Positions 13,985-25,600 of a stretch of DNA of 64,000 bases are shown piece by piece (position 1 is the stretch's first letter; each line of letters begins with the position of its first letter). The position numbers and the translations under genes are program-made. The DNA comes from Marthasterias glacialis (lineage: Eukaryota > Echinodermata > Asteroidea > Forcipulatida > Asteriidae), in contig OU452219.1 of assembly GCA_911728455.2 (NCBI GenBank), positions 14,970,397 to 15,034,396 of the forward strand, in the 5' to 3' direction. The notes beneath the pieces are model-generated. The model was not told the DNA's origin. It saw nothing but the letters and a program-made list of their open reading frames with translations, and did no database searches.

Positions 13985-14290
13985 TTGGGTGTCGTGGCCG
14001 AGCTGTCTGGTGCAGTGAGCACAAGTTGTGTAACTAACAGAATGTTGGTTCGAATCCTGGCCTGGTCGGTCGAGACACTTGTGTCCTCGAGCAAGGTACT
14101 TATCATAATTGCTTCTCTCCATCTAGGAGTAAAAATGGGTACCAGCGAGAGCTGGGGATCAACCTGCGATGGACTGGCAACCTGTCTAGGGGAATTAGAA
14201 ATATTCTCACTCGTTTAGTGCCATGGAAACTGGATATAAACACCAGCCTGATGAGCCATGTTGGTTCGGGTCAGGCTGTACTTCTTTTTA
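13985..14290 (+). mobile_element. tRNA-derived SINE, family B
   Basis: TCGTGGCCGAGCTGTCTGG (A-box-like) and TTGGTTCGAATCCTGG (B box) are followed by GACACTTGTGTCCTCGAGCA and a tail with CTGCGATGGACTGGC. The same order with CACTTGTGTCCTTGAGCAAGG is found at 27990 and, reversed, near 42000-42215. Confidence 0.7.
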
Positions 14291-14519
14291 TGAGTTGTTA
14301 AAATTTCTTTTTGGGGGAAATAAAAGAGAGAAAAACAGATTTCATGTGAAATCCAGAGTCACATAGGAGACAAAAGATGAAAAGATCACACATCTTTCAG
14401 AACATTTGTTTGTAGCTAAAGCACCAAACTTAAAAAAAATAATAAATATATTTGAACAATGCAGACAACTACACAGAACTTGTGTAACCGGGTTTGCCTT
14501 TTTGATGATCTCTTCATCG

Positions 14520-14788
14520 AATAGAGCGATCCATTAAGCCCCGCCCCCTAACGTGTTGACCAATCACAGCCTTGGGTATGCCACCGAAAGTCCGACAAAA
14601 GTCCGACACGATAAAAAACCTACTAGAAATTGTAAACACGCGTGCGCGTACTTACAGCGCGCGTTCATGTCGTGCAGTGTGGCGTTGAAGAGACGCACAA
14701 TGTGCTTCCCACGTGTACTGTGATGATGTAGCCAATGCTGTGATTGGTCAGTGTGTTTAAAGGGTGGGGATTAATGGATCGGTCTATT
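14520..14788. mobile_element. MITE with AATAGAnCGATCCATTAA termini
   Basis: AATAGAGCGATCCATTAAGC at the left matches the reverse complement of TTAATGGATCGGTCTATT at the right (269 bp). GACCAATCACAGC and GCTGTGATTGGTC form a second inner inverted pair. A partial relative starts near 26179 (GACTGATCCAATAAGCCCCG). Intergenic, before ZFYVE1. Confidence 0.7.
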
Positions 14789-15734
14789 AAATGATACGGC
14801 CGAAATGTGACATACACAAGGTCTTGGGCAAGTTTCTGATAGTCAGTGAAGTATTGGAGAAATTGCTTTCTGATCATTGGAGATAACTGCAAAAACTTCA
14901 TTTTGAAAAGTTCATTTTTTCTGATCAAATACGAAATGGCAATTTCGGAGTGCCATTACTTTCAGAACAACACAAGTCGTTACAGTATTTGGTTTTTCCT
15001 GCACACTAATGTGTGATAAGGACTCAGTGCTTTCTTGAGTCTACCTGGAAAACAAAAACTCCACAGGCTTTTTTCACACTTGTTGCAGAGTAAAAACCAA
15101 AATACTATTCTTTATCCCAGATGCAATTATAACATTTATTAAAACAAGTTTTCATTTTGAATTTTGAAAGGAAAGTGTCAAGAGTAGCAAACAAGGATTT
15201 ATTTGAATCTTTGACAAAGTCAAATTAACATTTTCATTTGATGGGTTGTTGTACATAGATTGTTCAATGAGGTAGTTTTAAACAATTAGGGCCACTTAAT
15301 TTGGAATATTATATCGCAGCTTGTTTTATGTAAAGATCCAACGAAGCCAAATGTTGTACTATAATGTAGCTGTATATATGCCATATAAGCACTGTCTATT
15401 CAATTGTGATATAATTATAAGTTTGGAAAGTTGTTTTTATGTTCTTTGTAAAGTTTGTATATAAAACATCATGGTTGAATGTTGTGCACAGAAATTAAAT
15501 CAGAAAATACCAGTTACCAGAATCTTGTAGTCTCTGTGTCCGACTGCTTTCATTGTTTTTGTTCTGTTGCATCCTGATTATTTGAGTTAAGGAATTGACC
15601 GTCCAAGACAGAATTTTAAAAACAAATAGCCATAAGTAATGTTTTAAATGCTAATTTTGGCCCATGTTCATCAATCTGATATTCCTGACAACCTGCTACC
15701 TGGGTCAACAATCCATGATACATGTATCTGGTAG

Positions 15735-16200
15735 GTGTAGTAATAATAGTGATAATAATGTGTATTTATTGTGGGTTTTTTTCAAGCGGCCAAGTAGTCC
15801 CCCTCAAAGTGCCTTACAATATTATTATTCCTGTTCATCGGGTCTTAAGCATCACTTAAACCACCTCAACTCCTTAGGAGTATGCAGCACCGGCAACCAA
15901 ATGGGCGCACATCATCAATCTCTACATTCGCAGGTACCCATAATACTTCTGGTTGAAGAGAAACAATAGAGGGTATGCACAACTGTTTTCCTACAGTAAA
16001 ATTACGGCCGTTTGACCTCATTGAGGGCGCTGTTGTACACAACTGTGTGGGACTCATGACGTCAGACGCATAAGTTCTATACTAGGTAAGTGGCTTGGTC
16101 AAGGACACTCGTTTACACTCTGTCATGACGAGTTTGAACCCATGCTCTGATGACTAGGGCATAACTTGAGTCCGATGTGTCAGACTGCTCGGCCATGATG
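15735..16200 (-). mobile_element. tRNA-derived SINE (family B-like), minus strand, interrupted by a MITE fragment
   Basis: The minus strand reads a tRNA-like head (GGCCGAGCAGTCTGACACATCGG-type positions 16160-16198), then CTTGACCAAGCCACTTACC, and a tail ending in AATAATAATA-rich sequence at 15735. Between about 15970 and 16085 lies a piece of the CRE/CCATCTT MITE (GAGGGCGCTG then TGACGTCAGACGCATAAG). The MITE therefore appears to have landed in the SINE. Confidence 0.5.
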
Positions 16201-16655
16201 CACTGTAATGCCTAGTGGGAGCTTCAAGGTTTCTTTACTTATATTTCGCTTTTTACTAGCTCATTTGTTTTGTCCTATCACCACCTGCATGGAATTAATT
16301 ACCAATGACGTCACCTAAAGTGGCATCCCAGTGTAGTTTTGCATCTATAATTTTTACAGGGATTGCTCAATTCAAGACTACACTGTCATGATAACCGTGT
16401 GGGAAACAAGTTTTTTTACTGCGTTGGCCAAATTGTTGTTTTTATGAGCACGGTACCCTGACTGCTTTGCGTAAAATTTCTAATTAAATACAATAATAAT
16501 GGTAGCTGTCTATTCTTTACGGTGTCATCATCTCAAAATAGCTTTACTAAAGACATTTGGGACAGCTGACGTACATGTACTTTTCTCATCAAAATTTCGA
16601 TCGTGTCTAATTATGATTATTGTAGATACCCAGCTTCGATCCGGGGGTTCGTAGT

Positions 16656-19600
16656 ATGGCTTCTCGCATGAGAACAAGTGATCAAAATAAAACTCCAGGT
16701 TCCAAGCGAGTCTGCCAAGAGCGATTTTCCTGCAGTGGCTCCAAAGCTGAATTTCATTGTTTTGATTGTGGGACAAGGCAGTGCGTTGACTGCGAGGTGC
16801 TCCTGCATGCCAGCAACTCCAAGTTCGCGGACCACGACCGGACTAGAATCCCGCAAGCCAAGCTTCCTGGACACGTTCAGCAATGTGGAATGTGGTGCAG
16901 CCCGATCAATCCTGCAGAGTTTTCTTGCATTGAGTGTCAGAGTGTTCTGTGCGGGGAGTGTAATAGGAATGTTCACTGGGGAAAATTAACAAAACATCAC
17001 CGTCGTCCCATTCCCAAAAAATCTAATGACTCAGAGGTAGTGAACACAGAAGAACTGGCATCAAAAATATCTCCATCAACTGTTGACAAATCGGAGAGAG
17101 GTCTTATATTTCATGAAACTTTCTCAGAAGCCGTTGACTTATCCAGTGCTTCAAAGAGATGCTCTTCATCCACGGATGAGGAATTCCAAAGTGCCATCAG
17201 TTTAGATTCACTCTCGACATTGCCAGTTTTAGAGAAACTTGAAAATCCTCCAGAGTTTAACATTAACTTAACTGGGGAACAGTTGAATGAATTAAGAGTT
17301 TCTTCAATGGATGAAATATCGAGTAACGAGTTTCGCAGTCTTGAGGAGGCGCTTGAAAGGTCAACGATAAATCAGAAATCAGAGGAGCGTGACCTCATGG
17401 CGAACCGCTTTGATGGATCCCAAGAACCAAAGGCCCTGTCATTCAGCTCTAGGCATTTTACTGCCCAAGAAAGCTCAGTTGCTTGCCAACCAACTGGGAC
17501 ATCCTTCCAACCAGAATCTAAACCCAAACGACCAATGGCAACGCCTCGTCAGAGAGAGAGAAATGCACAAACCCCAGCAAAACAAGAATTAAGTGGGCAA
17601 TCATTGGAGATGCCGCAACCAGTTTCTGCAAAGCCGATATCAGTACAAACTTCCACTGCTAAGGACACCAGCTCCAGGCAAGTGCAGTCGGTTGCCGAGC
17701 ATCCGAGGAGTGGATCCAACCCGAAGCCAAAGCTGGCAGTCTCGTTATCCAACTCGGGCAGAGAGACCAACCTGAATAAACCGATTGCTTCAGTGATGGG
17801 AACATCTCAGAACTCAATTAGTTCCAATGAAGGAGACAGCGATCATCAGGTGGACTCGCCGAGGGGAAGCTTCAGCCGGAAACAGAAGAACATTCAAGGA
17901 GTCTTGAGGGAAGATGGAGGTGCTGTGAGAAACCAGCAGATGGTCAAGGAGCCAGTCATTAAGTACTCCCTAGGATTTCTGCTGGTTGATGAAAATGAAA
18001 TTCTTCAGGTGCTTAACAATTATTAAACAACATATTGATCTGTTTAATGTTAGGGTTACATCATATCAAGTGGTAGGCCTACAGTAGTAAATAATTGCAT
18101 GATATATAGACCCTATGGATTCGCCGCCATCTTTGAGGTCAAACGCAGCATCGAACGTGCATTGTAGCTGTTTTGACCTCGGCGCGAGGGTGTCCTGTCC
18201 TATAATAAATGCCCATAGTCTGATAGTGACGTCATTGCATAAGGTCTATTACCTGAAAAATTAAAAAAAACTTGAACTTGAATGTGCATTGCCCAATTTT
18301 TGTTGAATTTAAATTTTTTTAGACTGTTTTTCTCTGAACGAATTTTGACAGCTGATGCTGTTTCAAAACGAAAGACAGACAAGAAGTTTTGCATACCTAT
18401 GCACGGATAATGCACAAAATACACAAAACACACAAAACATGCAAAATTGTTTGCACATACCTAATGGACGTGAATTAATCTCGGAATCCCAACAATTCAA
18501 TTTTTAGTTTTTAAATATTACTGCCACTAATCTTTGACGGATTTTTTTCGTGCAATACCTTTAAAAATGAAAACTTGTAACGTTCTTGAATCTATATAAA
18601 CAGCTGTTCAAAATTTAAATTTGAATTTATTTTTAGGTTAAATTGGTCCAAAATCAGACCTGCATGTAGCATCTTTAACAAGTCTATTTAGAGAATGATT
18701 GATATATTTTATTTGAATATTTTCTGTTTATACTTGTCATAATTAAAGCATTTTACAGATGGTTTCTTTGGAAATAGGTTAACATTTACGGTTTGCAAGG
18801 TTATTAACAAAATGTACATCCATCATTCACAATGACTTAAACATATATTTGAACTCTTGCAATACCAATGTGTAGAGTTAATGTGCGTCAATTATATGGG
18901 TGGTATTCTTTTTTTCTGATAGGTTGAATCAGCTGAGAGGTTTGCCGAGTTTCTGGGATGCCCCTTCACTTCCCTCGTCAAAGTTGTCTCCATCTTTGGC
19001 AATACAGGAGACGGCAAATCTCACACTCTCAACCACACCTTCTTCGGAGGGCAAGACATCTTCCGCACGTCTCCAGCACAGGACTCCTGCACCATCGGCA
19101 TCTGGGCTGCTTACGACGCAGCGACGAACATCATCGTCACGGACACCGAGGGCCTGCAGGGTATTTCCAACAATGAGAACCAGCGGACTCGTCTGCTCCT
19201 GAAGGTCTTGGCAATCTCCGACGTGGTCATCTACCGTACGAGGGCAGACCGGCTGCACAGGGACCTGTTTCAGTTTCTCGGAGACGCGTCCAAGGCGTAC
19301 AGTAGACACTTCAATCTGGAGTTGAAGGCCGCATCAGAGAGGGGCCATCTCAGTGGGTCCTTGACTAGCCTAGGTCCTGCTGTCATTGTGTTTCAAGAGA
19401 CAACTCATACTGTACCTCTAGGAACTGGTAGGTATTTATTATTATCCTTATTTAAAAGAAAATAGTGCTCTGAAAAAACCCAAATTGTGTTCCGTAAATG
19501 TATTACTGAACAAAAATCATCAAAAATACATTTAGTAGAATCTGCATGTACCATAGTTTGCTTAAAAGGTTATAAGCCAGTTTCCTGAAATCACAAGCAT

Positions 19601-22600
19601 TTGGTTAGATGAATGGAATTTCAGTTCAAATTCAACAGCTACACATTTCATTCATTTGTAAACATTTGCAGCATCTGTTAATTTTTTTGTATAAATCATG
19701 TTTGATGAAAAAGTGATGTATTATCATAAATGACATTGCACCACATTTCTCCCTGAATGCTTTCCGCTGTTAAATTCCTATCTGTTTAGTCTCTCTTAAG
19801 AACTTGCTGCATAGTCATGTGTTGGTGCATGCATGCTTTCATCAGCTTTGGCCATAAAATGTGGGGATCCAAGCAGATTCAAGCCAAGAAAAGCATGCAC
19901 TGTTAAACTATTGAATGAAAGTACAAAAAGAATTTACCTTTCGGGTGTTAATTTATTTCATCCCATTTTTGTTCATCATATTATGTGACGACCCACTCTA
20001 AATATCAGGCCCTTCTCTTTAATAGTGAATTGGCGTGAAAAGGGAAAAACACATCATATTGGGCGTGATCAGTCGTTCTGATTGCGGGCGGCGGGGACGG
20101 TTGATTCCAAAGGAAATCTTGGACTTTACTTACCTTTTGAAAAAAACTCCCGAGATGTGAATTTTAAAGAAAAAGTGTTCGACTGGTGGCAGCGGGATGG
20201 ACCGATAAACATTTACAACATATAAAGTGTGTGTGTTGTGAAATACTTACCTTAGGCTATAGCCTTAATGAGGGATTATTTGAAAGTTTTTGTATGCCCT
20301 TCCATTTGATGAGCTAATAATAAACCCAGTTCGGAGTCACACATCATGCAAGTCTTCTGTATATCAAATAATTGGGTTCACACATACATTGCTTTAATGT
20401 GTGAAGGAAACAGAATCCTGCCGGCCCCTGACCCTAATACATTTGTATTCAAACATGCACAAGACTTGGTCTATATCTGTACGTAGTTGTTGATTCCCAG
20501 ATTATTTTCTTTATCTCTGGCAGTATGAATTAAGTTAAAGTACATGTATCCGCTTGTATGTAAATGTAGATGGGACAGCAAATGTCACTTGAACGTTGTA
20601 CATATTGTGCAGGGACCAATTTTGTCCAGCAAATTTGCGTAGCAAAATATTTACACTGAACACGATTTGTACACAATGAATGCTAATATTTTGTAGCAAA
20701 TGATGAGATTTGATTTGCAATTGATGCTTTTTGTTTAACATTTAGCTATGCTGTACAAGGGAAAATCGTTCACTGTTTTGTGATACATCTTGTTGATTTA
20801 TTTAGTATCCAGGAGATACTAGTTCCAAAAACCCATTTGTGTTCTCTTTTCAAAGATCAACCTTTAATGGGAGATAGCCTAACTGTATCACCAGACGCCA
20901 TCCTGCGGGAACGCTTCAAAGAGTATGGTCATAACATAGACGCATTCAGCTGTGTGCAGTATATAGGGACCCAATCTATCACCCCACCAACAGACTTCAG
21001 GGGACTACGCAAGGCTATACTGGCCCATGTACGAAACAGCAGTGTCAGGTCACCGCGACCACCAGCAGTTGTGTACAGCGCCCTCAAGGTGAGAGTACGA
21101 GTCAATCAAGCTATCTTCTGAATTGCTTGTTGAGCAGGAGGGTGCCCAGAAGCTCTAATTGTAAAAATTGTTGTCTATGGTAACTTCAGGGGTCGTCCAC
21201 TTTCAAAGTTTTCAAAATTTTACATAACTGTGTAATCTTTCAGCATCATCAGCAGCGTAACTAGGGTAGAATTGTAGGGGGCACAAGGGGTGCAATTAAA
21301 ACTGTAGTTTCTGTTTGTTTTTTTCCTAAACAAGCCCCTTTCTGCGCTCTTATGTTATGCCGTTTCCTATGTTTTTATAAAAATAATCTGACGTGGAGGT
21401 AAAAAAGAATTACATTGTCTGCGTGTAAATAATTTTGAAAAAATAGTCTGAAAAAAAACATTGAAATTACTACATAATATAAGTTATCAGACAAGCGCGA
21501 GTGTGATAAAAAATTGATCTTCCAGCAGTCAACTGGAAGATGATAAAACTTTGAGCGTTATTTGATGAAGAGCAAAATGTGTCCGTACTGTCTGTATACG
21601 GAGCATGACGCATGATACTCAAAATACGCAGAGTGCAGTATAGACTACTGGGAGTATGATATGGTTTATTATCACTCTCCTGTTGAGCAATCTGATTGGA
21701 GGATTAGTGCGTACCGGAAGATAAAAGCTTATAAAATGTAATATTTTTTTTCTGGTAATTTTCAATCTTAAAATTCCAGAGTTTAAATGGGGTGGGCTTG
21801 GACATCAGGGGGGGGGGGGGGATGTGCCCCCCTTATTTTCGCCACTGACCATCATTTATTGTGTATCACAATGAAAATGCTTAAATCAACCTGACATCAT
21901 ATGAAGTGCCTACATAACATGTACTCTTGTTCACATATATATGTACAGTCGACTCTCGTTAATACCAGGTCCGCCGGACTGGCCCGTTTTTCTCGTATTA
22001 ACCGAACCTCGTATTATCCGAGTGCGGTATTAACAATGCACAGTGCATGACATAATGGACGCACGTGTATAAATGCACCCGTACTGCAATGGACACTGCA
22101 TAACTGTGATCATATACATGTACATTTACCATGCAAACATACAACATTTGGGGCAAATAAAACTGTTTTGATTTAATTAATTTATTTTGAAAGTCAATTT
22201 ATGAAAACAATTTACATTTTTTATGACTGAAAAAAGAGCGATGACTTTAACTTGCCGTTCTTGGCAGCCAAGTTTCGGTCGCAACGGCCAACATGACAAG
22301 TTGAATGTTGATTTTCATTGGTTTTCACACCTTAGTAAGGTCACAGTAGTGTGAGATAGCGCATTGCTAAGGCAGGATACCAGCGAACAATAAACGGTCT
22401 GGTGTCCACCTCTCATCTGCATTGTACTACCATTCAATAGACTGGTATCATTGCCAACGCTCAAATAGCACCTCTATTGATCATGATCAACGGAGCGGTA
22501 GCATGTTTTGAAAGGCTGGGACGTCAATTTTTCACCTCAATGAAGGTAAACTATCGATGCCCAACAATTCATTCCCCAAACTCGCTATAAAAGTAAGACA

Positions 22601-25600
22601 AACAATACATTTGCTCGTTACGGGGCCGCAAGAATACCTCGTATTATCCGTGTTCTCGTTGTGACCGTGCTCGTATCATCCGTATTTAAATGCATTAAAA
22701 CACGCACGGGGCAGTTTGGGACCGGCAAAATACCTCGTATAAACCGGAACCTCGTAACATCCGAGCTCGTATTAACGAGAGTCGACTGTACTTCCTTGTT
22801 TTGATTGTCAGAAGTGAAGAAAACATTGGGGATTTAAAAACAATTTTTATCAAAAAACGCTCTAAAGAGGGTCACCATCATTGTATTTTTTGAAAACATT
22901 TTTCCAAATCATTCTTGTAGGTGCTGAATGACAAGTTCAGCGGTGAGATCGATGCTACAGTCCCCTCCACCTTCCCAGATGAGTATTTCACCTGTTCAGC
23001 TCGGTGCTTGTCATGTGACGCTCGCTGCAGCTGCACAATGAACCACACCAAGGATAACCTCACACACTTTGCTGAGGCACGCTGCCGTTATCAGCATCAG
23101 TATGATAATGAGGTGTTTACATGCAAGGTAAGAGAGAGGCTATGCAAAGTACCTCGAAACACATCAAGCATGAGGTTGTTGTCTTTCATTTGACACTCAA
23201 TGTAGCTGTATGGTGAACCTCAGTGAAGTTTATCCCCACACACTATTCTGAGGTACACTGCGGATGTACACTTTCACTATCAGCATCAATATGATAATGA
23301 GGTTTATGTATGATAATGAGGTAAAGAAAGAGGCAAGTTACCTCCAGATATATTAAGTATGAGGTTGTTTTTCATTTGACGCTGACTGTAGCTGTATGAT
23401 GAACCTCAATGAGGAGTATCCCACACATTATACTGAGGCACACTGCTGATGCACACTTTCATTATCAGCATCAATATAATAATGAGGTTCATGAGGTAAG
23501 AAAGAGGCTGTGCAAGTTACCTCAAGACATATCAAGCATGAGGTGGTTGGTTTTCATGTCATGCTCTCTGAAGCAGTATGATACACCACAGTAGAATAAC
23601 CTCACACACTATGGTTAGTATGTTCAGTATGATAATGAGGTTTTTACTTATAAGTTGTAAGTTGCGTGTCACTAGACACGCCCGATGGTCTAGTTGGTAA
23701 GACATCTGCTCTAGAATGGCAGGGGGCATAGGTTCGAATCACACCTGAGTAGTGTGAGTGTGGAATTTTTAACCGCAGGACTTTGAGTGGGGGAATGCAC
23801 TGAGTATACGGTGCTTATCATAACATTGAGGCTTCATGTAAATGGTAACGACAGCATTCTCATTTTGTCTAAAATCATTTTAATTTGACAGGCTTGTTAC
23901 GGGAGAGGTGAGGAAGTCTTAGTGGTCCCCAAGACTTCATCCTCGGGGGATACATCTTGGCTTGGTCTCGTCAAGTATGCATGGTCTGGGTAAGTTGATG
24001 ATTCAACATAAGAGTTCTTTCATATAAGGGGCATAGGAATTGATAGCCTGGAAGATCGGAAAAGAATGGTGAGGTAGATGTAAATGACAACATTTTAAGC
24101 TTACAGGAATGGTACTGCTTTTGATCATAAGACCGTACACGACGAAAAATCATACCAGTCTTCTTGTTAATAAGTACAGTATGACCTAATATGTCATTGC
24201 AATAGGTGCTCCTGTTTTTTTGTTAAACAAAGTGTAATCATCGGCTCAGGTCTATAAAGTCATCAGTGCAGTTTGCATGGGTTTCATAAAACTGGTTTTG
24301 CATATTTTGGGAGCTCCGAGCAGATGTAGTTTTTGATCAAAGAGTGGTCTCCAAAGTAATTGTTTGGCAAAAAGAAACATTCACTTTCTACATTATTGGT
24401 TTTTTTTTTGCCCATAAACCGATGTGTGTTTAAGCACTGTATACTCAGTACTTTCCCGAGACCTGTGAAAAAAAATCCACAGGCATATTCCTTGGGTGGG
24501 ATTCGAACCCACGACCCCTGCCATTCTGGAGAAGATGTTTTACCAACTAGACTACTGAGATTGCCCGGCAGCTAGAGGCAGTTTGAATCCTATTAGCTGT
24601 GGGTGCCCCAACCATTATAATATATGTTAATTTTTGCATCAGGGATAAAGAATATTATTGGTGTTTTTTGCCCATATCCCCGATGCAAAAATTAACATCT
24701 ATTTTAATTCACTTTCGAAGAGAAACATTTGTTTGTGAACTTTTTATTTTTTTTTATTTTACGCATTTTTCGTTTAACGCCCTTTTGATCATATCAGATA
24801 TGAAATTGCAATTAATGACCTTAATTACTGAGCTGATGAAATAATTGTTTCCTTCATCCCGTGCAGTGGTTTGAAGTTTTACAAAAAAGTTGGCAAGGCA
24901 GCTGTGGTTTGGTTTAGGAAATTCTTCTGTTTGTAATTAAAATACAGCCATGATAGCTTTTAATTTAATCTGATTAAAAAAAAAAAATTGCCCTCAGAAA
25001 ATAGTCCCGAAAAGGTCTAGTTAAGCCTATTGACCCAATTCACATGACGTCATCACCTCAATAATCTTGGTTGCGCCATTTTGGGAGTCAATGTCACTGT
25101 GTGTTTCGCAGTGTGGTGCGGATTTTAGGCGACACGGCATTTACACGTATACCTATTGATTTCCAAAATGGTGAGCACGGCATAGTGGCAGCGTGTGACG
25201 TGCGTGCAAGGGGTCAATACTATTTGTTATACCATGGTATTAGATTGTGAATTTTTATTGGTCGAGAACCAATCACGTGACATAATACAAAATTTCATGT
25301 CTTCTCAAAAAAGTGATGTTGTCGGGGTCCATTACCTAGATCGTCCTCAGCAAATTCATTTCATCGTCCCAATTGATATGTATATCGAAGTTAGCAGTAC
25401 ACCCGAGAAAGAGGTAGGTCATGTCGCCCACGTCCATTACCTAGATCGTTCTCAGAACATAATTTCATCATCCTCATTAATCTGTACAACCACATTAGCG
25501 GTACTACCTGAGAAAGAGGTTACTATGCAACCACTGGTACTATGCACACTACTGTACTTTCGATATGATGCTCGCGATATAGGGACCAGTTGATACATTT

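Larger units (their letters stand above)
6948..16655. other. Intergenic region between TOGARAM and ZFYVE1
   Basis: No exon could be supported on either strand. Beyond the listed MITEs and SINEs it holds a repeated motif (TTGCTAGGCAGAAACAGATT at 8239 and its relative in opposite orientation near 11255, also near 4890), a T-run at 12301 and AT-rich sequence of 11,800-12,900 and 15,100-15,500 that may include the TOGARAM 3' UTR. Confidence 0.5.

Noticed and set aside
15664..15969. Open frame of 101 codons
   Set aside because: It lies over a minus-strand SINE and shows no similarity to known proteins.
24490..24565. Possible tRNA gene on the minus strand with good A and B boxes
   Set aside because: The same head with the same downstream tail occurs at five other places, and no clean acceptor stem pairs; it is a SINE.
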